A stretch of 6,890 nucleotides of DNA from an uncultured Clostridium sp. (GCA_947246775.1 CAMXTM010000107.1:1-6890), one strand, 5' to 3'; shown: positions 1-6,324, counted from the first letter of the stretch. Notes: generated by a model from the letters alone, not told the origin. Numbers and translations: made by a program.

Positions 1-216
1 CATTATAATGGAGCAAAAGAGCTAGAAAGAGGATTAAATTATCAGTATCCTCATGACTTTGCAGGACATTATGTACAGCAACAATATTTGCCTGATGAAC
101 TAAAACATAAAATATATTATGAACCTACAGAAAACGGTGTTGAAAAGAAAATTAAAGAATCACTAAAACGATTGGGGAAAGGAGTAAAAACAGATGGAAC
201 AATCAGCACTGAATGA
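1..216 (+). CDS. rarA: Replication-associated recombination protein A (RarA/MgsA), C-terminal end only
   Basis: An open frame runs from base 1 to a TGA at 214-216 and gives the last 71 residues of a protein whose start lies outside the window. The peptide begins HYNGAKELERG and continues with YPHDFAGHYVQQQYLPDEL. This is the characteristic C-terminal signature of the RarA/MgsA/YrvN family: AAA+ ATPases related to clamp loaders that act at stalled replication forks in the cytoplasm. The ATPase domain itself is not visible. The frame ends inside the next gene: the stop lies 23 bases past that gene's ATG, which suggests translational coupling. Identification rests on recognising this conserved tail and on the expected termination shortly after a basic stretch (KKIKESLKRLGKG). 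Confidence 0.88.
   Translation, partial: HYNGAKELERGLNYQYPHDFAGHYVQQQYLPDELKHKIYYEPTENGVEKKIKESLKRLGKGVKTDGTISTE
175..185 (+). promoter_or_regulatory. Ribosome binding site for the YoaK-family gene, inside rarA
   Basis: A purine-rich stretch containing AAAGGAG lies about 9 bases before the ATG at 194. It sits within the rarA coding sequence and decides the start of the overlapping membrane-protein gene. Confidence 0.65.
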
Positions 217-895
217 GGATAATAGAATTTCAAAAGGAGCTTCTTTTTTTATTTGTATTATGCTAGCAAGTGTAGGTGGATTTTTAGAATCTTTTACCTA
301 TATATTAAAAGGTGGCGTATTTTGTAATGCTCAGACAGGTAACTTTGCCATGTTTGCTATTTATTTTGCAAGTAAAGAGTATAAACAAGCTGCTTATTAC
401 ATATTTCCTATATTTGCTTATATTATAGGTATTAGCTGTACAATATATATTCCAAAATGGCTTTCAAAATTAAGTATATTACATTGGGAAACTATATTTG
501 TATTTTGTGAGATAATGATATTATTTATATTAGCATTTATTCCTACTAGCGCACCAAATGGTATTACAAATGTGCCGATTTCTTTTATTTGCGCTATGCA
601 ATATAATACATTTCGTAAATCAAATGGTATACCACTTGCAACTACATTTTGTACGAATAATTTAAGACAAGCTGTCATTCATTTTTGTAGTGGTGTAGAA
701 CAAAAAAGTCATGAAAGTAAAATAAAATCTTTATATTATGTTTCAGTTATATTATTTTTTGTAATAGGAGCTGGTATAGGTACTTTTTTAATTCACATAA
801 TAAACGAAAAAGCAATCTTATTCTGTTGCTTTATCTTATTGCCAGTGCTTTTTATATTGTTTTTCTATGATATAAAAAATAAAAATTCTTTTTAA
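194..895 (+). CDS. YoaK family (DUF1275) integral membrane protein
   Basis: This 233-residue hydrophobic protein has about six predicted membrane segments. Residues 27-50 carry the DUF1275/YoaK hallmark: a GGF turn (28-30), a ~10-residue helix, GGVF, then AQTGN (46-50). A second degenerate copy of the pattern (AMQYN around 134-138, then TFCTNNLR at 151-158) sits where the family normally has MQN...TGNL, so the internal duplication of the family is visible. The length matches the family (about 220-240). The molecular role of DUF1275 proteins is not established; they are generally treated as possible transporters. The start is supported by AAAGGAG 9 bases upstream, although it lies inside rarA. 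The MATE gene follows after 27 bases without a terminator, so co-transcription is likely. Confidence 0.82.
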   Translation: MEQSALNEDNRISKGASFFICIMLASVGGFLESFTYILKGGVFCNAQTGNFAMFAIYFASKEYKQAAYYIFPIFAYIIGISCTIYIPKWLSKLSILHWETIFVFCEIMILFILAFIPTSAPNGITNVPISFICAMQYNTFRKSNGIPLATTFCTNNLRQAVIHFCSGVEQKSHESKIKSLYYVSVILFFVIGAGIGTFLIHIINEKAILFCCFILLPVLFILFFYDIKNKNSF

Positions 896-922
896 TACCC
901 ATAAAAGAAAGAGGTTTATATT

Positions 923-2260
923 ATGTCAGTGGGACTAGATAAAAAAATATCACTCAAGTCGATTATTCTTTTTACATTACCAACTATGTCTACAATGGTA
1001 TTTTTGTCATTATATACTATTGTAGACGGTGTGTTTGTTTCTCGCTATGTTGGCGCAGATGCTTTATCTGCTACAAATATTGTATATCCTGTTATTAATT
1101 TCGTATTAGGTTGTTCCATTATGATGGCAACAGGAGGTAGTGCTATTGTTGCTAAACTTTTGGGAGAAAAAAAGGAACAAAAAGCAAGAAGTATTTTTAC
1201 ATCACTTACAATTATAGTATTTTTAATTGGTATATTGATTGCTGTATTTGGAAATCTATTTATAAAAAATATTATTTATTTAGCTGGTTCTACAGAAGAA
1301 TTATACACTCATTGTTATGATTACCTATCTTTTACATTATATTTTGTACCGATTGCCATATTAAAAACATATTTTGATTACTTTCTTGTAACTGCTGGTA
1401 GACCTGGGCTTGGCTTGCTTAGTGGTATTATAGGTGGCATTATCAATATGGTATTAGATTATGTTTTTATGGTGGTATTAAAGTTAGGTGTAAAGGGAGC
1501 TGCATTAGCAACACAAATGGGTATGATAATTCCTGTGTTAATTGCTCTTGCGTATTTTTGTTATTTTTCAAAGAAAAAAGGTGTATTATATTTTCAAAAA
1601 CCTGAATTTCAATTTAATACAATTGTAAAAGCCTGTGCAAATGGTAGCTCTGAAATGGTAACACAAATTTCTACAGGTATCACAACATATTTATTTAATA
1701 TTAAAATGTTGCAGTATATAGGAGTAGATGGAGTAGGTGCTATTACAATTGTTTTATATGCTCAATTTTTATTAACTTCTATTATATTAGGTTTTTCTTC
1801 TGGTGTTGCACCACTTATTAGTTATAATTATGGAAAAAATGATAAAAAGAGTTTAAAAAAGTTAGTAAAATATGGATATGGTATTGTTGTACTATTTTGT
1901 TTTTTTGTTTTTTGTTTTTCAGAAGTAATAGCACCATTTATTACGATGGTTTTTACAGACAAAACTTCTACACTATATGACATTACAGTAGTAGGATTTC
2001 GCATTTTTGCTATTTCCTTTTTGTTTGATGGAAGTAATATATTTTCTTCTGCATTGTTTACTGCTTTTGCAAATGGAAAAGTCTCTGCTTTTATATCATT
2101 TATGCGGTCATTCGGACTTTTTGTACCGATTATATTACTGTTGCCTTTGTTTTTAGGAGTAGTAGGAATTTGGCTTGTTGTACCGATTTCTGAAATTTGT
2201 ACTATATTTATTAGTATTTATTGCTATAAAACATTTAAAAATCAGTATGGATATGAATAA
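923..2260 (+). CDS. MATE family multidrug efflux transporter (MepA/DinF-like)
   Basis: This 445-residue protein has about 12 membrane helices, the normal length and topology for MATE antiporters, which export cationic drugs or metabolites using Na+ or H+ gradients. The first helix region contains YTIVDGVFVSRYVG (31-44), with the conserved Asp35 typical of the bacterial DinF/MepA branch. It is followed by ALSATN and by GGSAIVAKLLGEKK at the first loop (71-84). The stretch IINMVLDYVFMVVLKLGVKG and the following GAALATQ match the conserved end of the N-lobe. The C-lobe repeats the layout, with a SSGVAPLISYNYG motif. The start is set by AAAGAGG 8 bases before the ATG. Substrate cannot be told from sequence. 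It probably shares a transcript with the YoaK-family gene, and the next promoter begins 8 bases after its stop. Confidence 0.93.
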   Translation: MSVGLDKKISLKSIILFTLPTMSTMVFLSLYTIVDGVFVSRYVGADALSATNIVYPVINFVLGCSIMMATGGSAIVAKLLGEKKEQKARSIFTSLTIIVFLIGILIAVFGNLFIKNIIYLAGSTEELYTHCYDYLSFTLYFVPIAILKTYFDYFLVTAGRPGLGLLSGIIGGIINMVLDYVFMVVLKLGVKGAALATQMGMIIPVLIALAYFCYFSKKKGVLYFQKPEFQFNTIVKACANGSSEMVTQISTGITTYLFNIKMLQYIGVDGVGAITIVLYAQFLLTSIILGFSSGVAPLISYNYGKNDKKSLKKLVKYGYGIVVLFCFFVFCFSEVIAPFITMVFTDKTSTLYDITVVGFRIFAISFLFDGSNIFSSALFTAFANGKVSAFISFMRSFGLFVPIILLLPLFLGVVGIWLVVPISEICTIFISIYCYKTFKNQYGYE

Positions 2261-2267
2261 AAATATG

Positions 2268-2297
2268 TTGACAAGTGATTCGTTTTTTTGTTATAGT
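2268..2297 (+). promoter_or_regulatory. Sigma-A type promoter for the riboswitch leader and FNT gene
   Basis: A perfect -35 TTGACA (2268-2273) is followed after 18 bases by TATAGT (2292-2297), 5 of 6 to the -10 consensus. Transcription would start near 2303-2305, just ahead of the first helix of the ZTP aptamer. The fit of promoter, start and aptamer strengthens all three calls. Confidence 0.75.
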
Positions 2298-2306
2298 AAA
2301 AAAGAA

Positions 2307-2375
2307 GTCATATGACTGACGGAAGTGGACGTTACCACATGAAGTATGACGAATTTTAGCCGACCGTCTGGGCAA
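2307..2375 (+). ncRNA. ZTP (pfl-motif) riboswitch aptamer
   Basis: The leader matches the ZTP/ZMP-sensing pfl RNA. P1 is GUCAUA (2307-2312) with UAUGAC (2345-2350), six perfect pairs. P2 is GUGG (2325-2328) with CCAC (2335-2338). The conserved internal region GACUGACGGAA precedes P2. The 3' domain GCCGACCGUCUGGGC (2359-2373) corresponds to the family's GCC-GCCCGCCUG-GGC, with P3 formed by 2359-2361 and 2371-2373. The diagnostic pseudoknot is GACGG (2318-2322) with CCGUC (2364-2368), five perfect pairs; many family members have GGCG with CGCC here. Known role: ZTP/ZMP accumulates when 10-formyl-tetrahydrofolate is short, and binding turns on genes for one-carbon and purine metabolism. Here it precedes a formate/nitrite transporter gene. 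Confidence 0.9.
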
Positions 2376-2399
2376 TATTGTTCAGATTCGGCTTTTTTT
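2358..2399 (+). terminator. Riboswitch expression platform: intrinsic terminator overlapping the aptamer
   Basis: An outer stem AGCCGA (2358-2363) with UCGGCU (2388-2393) encloses a small internal loop and an eight-pair upper stem UCUGGGCA (2367-2374) with UGUUCAGA (2379-2386), loop AUAU. A run of seven T (2393-2399) follows. The left arms use the same bases that form P3 and part of the pseudoknot, so ligand-bound aptamer and terminator exclude each other. This predicts that ZTP switches expression on, as in known ZTP riboswitches. Confidence 0.85.
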
Positions 2400-2423
2400 A
2401 TTTAAAAAATAGGGGGAATCATA

Positions 2424-3059
2424 ATGGAACAGATAAGACAATTTGTATCAGCAATATTAGCAGGATTTATGATTGGAATGGGGGGAACGATTTTTCTTTC
2501 ACTTGATAATAAAGCATTAGGAGCTTGTATGTTTGGTGTAGGATTATTTACAGTAGTAGTATTTCGTTTGCAATTATATACTGGTAAAATTGGTTATTTG
2601 CCTTTCCAAAAAAAAGAATATTTGTTAGAATTAGCGATTACATGGATAGGTAATTTTTGTGGTACTGCGCTAATAGCAAAATGTGTCCAAAATACAAGAA
2701 TTTTTACAAGTGCTATGGCAGAAAAAGTAATTACTATGGCACAAACAAAATTAAACGATAATTTACTTAGTATTTTTATATTGTCCATTTTTTGTGGTGT
2801 ACTTATGTTTATTGCAGTAGATACTTTTAAAGAACAACAAGGTTCTACAATAAGAGTCGTTGCTGTATTTGTACCTGTTATGGTATTTATATTAAGTGGT
2901 TTTGAACACGTTGTAGCAAATATGTATTATTTTGCTATGGCACAAACATGGTCTGCTCATACAATAATTGCACTTATTGTTATGACGATTGGTAATAGTG
3001 TAGGTGGTATGCTTATTCCTATTTATCAAAAAATATTTTCTTTAAAAAACTGTTCCTAA
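2424..3059 (+). CDS. Formate/nitrite transporter (FNT) family channel, short form
   Basis: This 211-residue protein has about six membrane segments and belongs to the FocA/NirC family, pentameric inner-membrane channels for formate, nitrite or related small anions. Visible hallmarks are GFEHVVANMYY (159-169), containing the central pore histidine (His162); LYTGKIGYL (51-59) at the conserved broken-helix region; GNFCGT (76-81) and GNSVGG (190-195) glycine/asparagine motifs; and CGVLMFIAV (124-132). It is shorter than classical FocA (about 280 residues), mainly at the termini, but keeps the core motifs. The start is supported by AGGGGGAA 7 bases upstream. Control by a ZTP riboswitch suggests formate as the substrate, feeding 10-formyl-tetrahydrofolate synthesis; this is inference, since sequence alone does not separate formate from nitrite channels. 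It is a single-gene unit closed by a terminator. Confidence 0.88.
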   Translation: MEQIRQFVSAILAGFMIGMGGTIFLSLDNKALGACMFGVGLFTVVVFRLQLYTGKIGYLPFQKKEYLLELAITWIGNFCGTALIAKCVQNTRIFTSAMAEKVITMAQTKLNDNLLSIFILSIFCGVLMFIAVDTFKEQQGSTIRVVAVFVPVMVFILSGFEHVVANMYYFAMAQTWSAHTIIALIVMTIGNSVGGMLIPIYQKIFSLKNCS

Positions 3060-3078
3060 AAATGGGAGCGGTTTTTTT
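3048..3078 (+). terminator. Rho-independent terminator after the FNT gene
   Basis: AACTGTTCC (3048-3056) pairs with GGAGCGGTT (3065-3073) over nine pairs including G-T wobbles, with an 8-base loop, followed by T through 3078. The left arm overlaps the last codons of the gene. Confidence 0.8.
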
Positions 3079-3083
3079 ATTTC

Positions 3084-3120
3084 TTACAATATCATTTGCT
3101 AAATTTTAAGAATATTGTAA
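3084..3120. repeat. 9-bp inverted repeat in the spacer before the C39 peptidase gene
   Basis: TTACAATAT (3084-3092) and its exact reverse complement ATATTGTAA (3112-3120) are separated by 19 bases. The repeat lies between the FNT terminator and the likely promoter of the next operon. It has no T run after it, so it is not an obvious terminator. It may be a pair of regulator half-sites or chance in AT-rich DNA. Confidence 0.4.
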
Positions 3121-3127
3121 TGAACCA

Positions 3128-3159
3128 TTGAATGTTTCTTAAACTCTTTATGATATGAT
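3128..3159 (+). promoter_or_regulatory. Probable promoter region of the C39 peptidase-lipoprotein operon
   Basis: A -35-like TTGAAT (3128-3133) precedes two overlapping TATGAT hexamers (3149-3154 and 3154-3159). Spacings are 15 and 20 bases, so neither pairing is ideal and the exact -10 is uncertain. A promoter is expected here because the previous gene has its own terminator. Confidence 0.4.
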
Positions 3160-3166
3160 AATCATA
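3154..3166. promoter_or_regulatory. Perfect palindrome TATGATAATCATA, possible FUR-superfamily operator
   Basis: A 13-base palindrome around a central A at 3160 overlaps the candidate -10 and lies 30 bases before the ATG. The 15-base window 3153-3167 matches the B. subtilis PerR-type 7-1-7 consensus (TTATAATnATTATAA) at 12 of 14 arm positions. A Fur/PerR/Zur-family regulator is possible, but such matches are not rare in AT-rich intergenic DNA. Confidence 0.3.
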
Positions 3167-3195
3167 ACAAAGAAAAAGAAACGGAGGGAGATTTT

Positions 3196-4005
3196 ATGAA
3201 ACTAGAGATGGTACTACAGATAATCTTATTTAGTGGCATTTTTTTAACAGCAATAGCATATCATAGTAAAGTTATTACTGTACCAGAACATAAAACATGG
3301 TGTTTATTAAAAAATTTTTATTTTAAAAAATCATTTCTGCTGAGTATTATACTCTTTTTCGTATTATTTTCTTTTGTAGCACAGAAACAGAAATATTTTA
3401 CGGAAAGCAAAACTGTACAATGGGTTGCTGAGCAAGCAGGGAATCAAGCAAGTGCAAAAGAATTAACAAAGGGAATTACTTATCATTCTGGAAAAAGGAA
3501 AGTAATATATTATAATCAAGAAGATTCTCGCTGGGGAAATGAAAAATATGGAAATACAGATTTGATTTCTGAAACAGGGTGTGGACCAACTTCTTTAGCT
3601 ATGGTAATTTCTACATTAACTAATAGAATAATTAATCCAAAGGAAATGGCAGATTGGGCATATAAAAATGGGTATTGTGCAGAGGGAAGTGGAAGTTATC
3701 ATACATTGATAGAAAACGCCATAAAATCATTTGGACTGCAAGTAGAACAGGCAACCATATTAGAAGGACAAAAAATTGCAAATGCTCTTGCAAACCAAAA
3801 ATTAGTAATTGCACTTATGGGAAAGGGTACTTTTACATCTAGTGGTCATTTTATTGTACTTGATGGTATTACGGAAGATGGAGAAGTATTTGTTGCAGAC
3901 CCTAAAAGCGAAAAAAATACACAACAAACTTTTCCGCTTGGTTTGATTTTATCAGAAGCAAAAAGTAGTACAGATGGTTTAGGACCATTTTGGATAATAG
4001 ATTAA
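3196..4005 (+). CDS. Membrane-anchored C39-type cysteine peptidase
   Basis: This 269-residue protein has two N-terminal membrane helices (about 5-22 and 46-62) joined by a basic loop with several Lys and His, which by the positive-inside rule is cytoplasmic. The C-terminal domain would then be outside the cell. After a linker, residues 104-245 form a papain-like Peptidase_C39_2 domain: YYNQEDSRWGNEKYG (105-119), then TGCGPTSLAMV (127-137) with catalytic Cys129, SGHFIVLDG (216-224) with catalytic His218, and VADPKS (233-238) with Asp235 as third residue. All three catalytic positions are present, so it is probably active. No ABC transporter for bacteriocin maturation is near, so this is the stand-alone type whose substrate is unknown, perhaps a wall or surface peptide. 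GGAGGGAG 5-6 bases before the ATG sets the start. The lipoprotein gene follows after 18 bases. Confidence 0.85.
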   Translation: MKLEMVLQIILFSGIFLTAIAYHSKVITVPEHKTWCLLKNFYFKKSFLLSIILFFVLFSFVAQKQKYFTESKTVQWVAEQAGNQASAKELTKGITYHSGKRKVIYYNQEDSRWGNEKYGNTDLISETGCGPTSLAMVISTLTNRIINPKEMADWAYKNGYCAEGSGSYHTLIENAIKSFGLQVEQATILEGQKIANALANQKLVIALMGKGTFTSSGHFIVLDGITEDGEVFVADPKSEKNTQQTFPLGLILSEAKSSTDGLGPFWIID

Positions 4006-4023
4006 AAAAAGCAAGGTGAAAAT

Positions 4024-4446
4024 ATGAAAAAAGTATTAGATGGTTTTATATTGATTGTATTATGTATTTTTCTATTTACAGGTTGTTATGAACAGGTAGA
4101 AGAAACAATTAATTTTGAAGAAATTGCAAATGCTTCAAAAATAGAACTGACACATTATGTTAGTGGGACAGCAACAACAGAAACAATAGAAAATACAGAT
4201 GATATTAACAATATAGCAAATTGGCTAAATGAATTGATGTTAGAAGAAGTTTCTTTTCCAGAAAATAAAACACCAACAGATGTTGAGGGAGGTGAAAGTT
4301 ATTCTTTTGCAATACAGGAATCAGAGGGAAATAATATAAATTTTAATTATATCATAAATGATTCAGAAGATTGTTACATACTATATAATACAAAATGGTA
4401 TGCTGTAAATAATCCAGTTTCTATTACATTTGCACATAATATTTAA
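4024..4446 (+). CDS. Small predicted lipoprotein of unknown function
   Basis: This 140-residue protein has a classic lipoprotein signal: MKK, a hydrophobic core, then the lipobox LFTGC with Cys21 as the lipid-modified residue. The mature part is acidic and ends with an aromatic stretch (YILYNTKWYAVNNP) before the C-terminus. I do not recognise the family with confidence; the layout (signal, then a segment like TATTETIENTDDINNIANWLNEL, then a beta-rich tail) resembles small surface lipoproteins common in Clostridia. It starts 18 bases after the C39 peptidase stop with AAGGTG as ribosome binding site, and a strong hairpin follows its stop, so the two genes form an operon. A joint role at the outer face of the membrane is inferred from this arrangement only. 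Confidence 0.75.
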   Translation: MKKVLDGFILIVLCIFLFTGCYEQVEETINFEEIANASKIELTHYVSGTATTETIENTDDINNIANWLNELMLEEVSFPENKTPTDVEGGESYSFAIQESEGNNINFNYIINDSEDCYILYNTKWYAVNNPVSITFAHNI

Positions 4447-4451
4447 AAAAC

Positions 4452-4482
4452 AATTGCTCCCATATAAAAAGTGGGAGCAATT
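4452..4482. terminator. Bidirectional rho-independent terminator between convergent genes
   Basis: AATTGCTCCCA (4452-4462) pairs perfectly with TGGGAGCAATT (4472-4482), 11 pairs with a 9-base loop. On the minus strand the stem is followed by TGTTTTTTAAAT, a strong U-tract ending the immunity-gene transcript. On the plus strand the tract is short (TTTGTT), so termination of the lipoprotein operon is probably weaker. Confidence 0.85.
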
Positions 4483-4495
4483 TGTTATAAACGAA

Positions 4496-4990
4496 CTAAT
4501 CAATTTTTAAGTTTGATATGATTTTGTTCAAATCTTTTATATCAATAAAGACTTCACTAATCACTATATTTTTAAGGTTATGTCGAGATTGTTCTATTAT
4601 ATAATTTAATTTGCTTGCCAAAATTCTTACCTGCCTACCATTACTTACCGCAAAAATATAAATATGATTATCTGAAAAAGAGATTGGAGAAATATCATAA
4701 CGATAATCATTGTCAATATTAAAATTTTCTGGAAAGGTTATATTATATATTTTTTCAAAAGCCTTTTGTTTTTGCATATAATATAATTCATTATTAATAG
4801 CAATATTCATTAAATGCTCTTTTAATTTTGGAATTTCACATTTTAGTGTTGCTACAATAATTTCTTCTTTAGGGTAAATACCGCCATTGATACAAAAAAA
4901 CAAAATTCCGTTACAAAATGAATTATCTATATTCCATTCTTTTATTGTCTTGACAAAAATAGAAAATTTACATGGGTCACCTAATATCAT
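4496..4990 (-). CDS. Probable Imm42-family immunity protein (polymorphic toxin antidote)
   Basis: This 164-residue protein has no signal peptide or membrane helix, so it is probably cytoplasmic. The N-terminus MILGDPCKFSIFVKTIKEW, followed by a hydrophobic strand and GG (residues 36-37), resembles the Imm42 pattern (M-I-F-G-D-P..F-A-I..., then a G-x-x-x-F-W-I-G-G-like strand). The second half, with YDISPISFSD and a strand near IYIFAVSNGRQVRILASK, fits the family's usual order. Imm42 proteins neutralise secreted or contact-delivered nuclease-type toxins, but no toxin gene is visible here. The gene starts 30 bases downstream of the deacetylase stop on the same strand, has only a weak ribosome site (AAGAGAAAA), and ends at the shared terminator, so it is probably read from the deacetylase promoter. 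Family assignment is from memory of the motif and is moderate. Confidence 0.6.
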   Translation of the reverse strand: MILGDPCKFSIFVKTIKEWNIDNSFCNGILFFCINGGIYPKEEIIVATLKCEIPKLKEHLMNIAINNELYYMQKQKAFEKIYNITFPENFNIDNDYRYDISPISFSDNHIYIFAVSNGRQVRILASKLNYIIEQSRHNLKNIVISEVFIDIKDLNKIISNLKID

Positions 4991-5020
4991 AGTTATTTTT
5001 CTCTTATCACTTTGGCTTTT

Positions 5021-6316
5021 TTATTTTATAAATCGTGGTGTATAAGATTTCTCTGTCATAGGACATATTTCATAGCCTTGTGCTTGTAATCCCTCTATAA
5101 TTTCAGGCAATGCTTCTACTGTAGTTTGTTTTGGCTTTGTTTGATGCATTAATATGATTACTTCACGTTTTCCAGAAGTAGTATTTAATACATTGCTTAC
5201 AATAGTATCTTTTGGCACATTATTGCCACGAGCATCTCCAGAATCTACATTCCAATCTACATAAATATAACCATTTTGTTTTGCTTGCTGTGTAATATCA
5301 TACATTACCCCATTTTTCATACCAATAGAGTTATTAGAGCCACCAGGAAAACGCATAAAAGGAGAAGTTGTACCTAATATACTTTCTATATATTGTTGTT
5401 CTTTATTAAAATCAGCCCAAAAAGCATCTGTAGAGGAATAAAGGGATTCATACTGATGACTATTTGTATGATTTCCTACAATATGACCTTCTGCTTGCAT
5501 TCTTTTTAATAATGCTTCATCACAATTTCCAGTTATAAAAAATGTTGCTTTTAGATTATATTCTTTTAAAATATCTAAAATTCTTGCTGTGTTTTCAGAT
5601 GTACCATCATCAAATGTTAAATATGCTCTTTTTGACGTAAAATTAGTATGCTGCAATGGGAAATTAGGTGCAGTTTTGATTACTTCATTTAATATATCTG
5701 CAACTTCTTTTAAAGTAATGGTATCATCTGAGCCAATTATGCCGTTGCTTTGAATGTCAATCAATCCCCTAGAATAAGCAAATTGAAGTGGAATAGTAGC
5801 CACTTGTGTTACATGTTCTTCAAATACAATATTTTCTCCACCAGTAAGGTCAGCATCAGGATATACCACTTGTATTAAACGATAAAGTAATATAGCAAAA
5901 TCGCCACGAGATAATCCGCTTGCGGGTGAAAAAGTACCATCTTCATTTCCGTTAACAATTCCTAGATTGTGTGCTTGCAATATAAATTGTTGACTGTTTT
6001 CATCTACATCAGAAAAAGGATTCTTTGAAACAGTTTTTGGTTTTTTACCTGTTAATATTTCATATGTATCTATAATATAACGGCAAGCTTCCCCTCTGTC
6101 TAAAGGATAATGCTGTCTTTCTTCTAAGTTTTGTATTATCAATTCTGTTTTTTTAGAAACTTCTTGTTCTTCTTCTATTAAAATAAAATGTTCTTCTTGA
6201 GAAACAGAAGATAATAAATCAATTTCGTTTTTTGATTCAAAAGCAGGCACTGACTGTGTCGCAAGAACAATAGATAAAAGTAATGATGGGAATGTCGTTG
6301 AAAATAAAATACCCAT
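5021..6316 (-). CDS. SLH-domain polysaccharide deacetylase (secreted, NodB fold)
   Basis: This 431-residue exported protein starts with a hydrophobic signal segment (residues 4-25, likely cleaved after VPAFA-like VPAF). Residues 71-90 look like the tail of one S-layer-homology repeat, 99-148 form a clear one (FSDVDEN, then GIVNGNEDGTFSP and LSRGDFAILLYRL), and 167-215 a degenerate third. These would bind secondary wall polymers. Residues 228-425 are a NodB deacetylase domain with all five motifs: TFDDG (234-238, Asp236 base, Asp237 metal), HTNSH (283-287, metal His283 and His287), RFPGG (322-326), DWNVDSGD (354-361) and LMHQ (389-392, His391). It likely removes acetyl groups from peptidoglycan or other wall sugars. 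AAGGAG 8 bases upstream sets the start. It is divergent from an amidase gene. Confidence 0.93.
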   Translation of the reverse strand: MGILFSTTFPSLLLSIVLATQSVPAFESKNEIDLLSSVSQEEHFILIEEEQEVSKKTELIIQNLEERQHYPLDRGEACRYIIDTYEILTGKKPKTVSKNPFSDVDENSQQFILQAHNLGIVNGNEDGTFSPASGLSRGDFAILLYRLIQVVYPDADLTGGENIVFEEHVTQVATIPLQFAYSRGLIDIQSNGIIGSDDTITLKEVADILNEVIKTAPNFPLQHTNFTSKRAYLTFDDGTSENTARILDILKEYNLKATFFITGNCDEALLKRMQAEGHIVGNHTNSHQYESLYSSTDAFWADFNKEQQYIESILGTTSPFMRFPGGSNNSIGMKNGVMYDITQQAKQNGYIYVDWNVDSGDARGNNVPKDTIVSNVLNTTSGKREVIILMHQTKPKQTTVEALPEIIEGLQAQGYEICPMTEKSYTPRFIK

Positions 6317-6324
6317 TAAAATCG

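Noticed and set aside
418..678. 86-codon open frame on the minus strand
   Set aside because: It lies entirely within the YoaK-family gene, has no ribosome site and no recognisable motif; it is a shadow of the AT-rich coding sequence.
1900..1922. T-rich run with repeated TTTTTGT units in the MATE gene
   Set aside because: It encodes a Phe-rich membrane helix with no frame break; it is ordinary for AT-rich membrane-protein genes and not a functional repeat.
2325..2393. Possible THF or glycine riboswitch instead of ZTP
   Set aside because: The leader lacks the conserved features of those classes, whereas P1, P2, the pseudoknot and the CCGUCUGGGC segment all fit the ZTP/pfl motif.
2594..2788. 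64-codon open frame on the minus strand
   Set aside because: It is antisense to the FNT gene core, without start signals or known motifs.
3632..3814. 60-codon open frame on the minus strand
   Set aside because: It is antisense to the conserved C39 peptidase domain, so the plus strand explains the sequence constraint.
3196..4005. Bacteriocin-processing system around the C39 peptidase
   Set aside because: No ABC transporter domain is fused or adjacent, and no double-glycine leader peptide gene was found nearby; the domain is the stand-alone C39 type.
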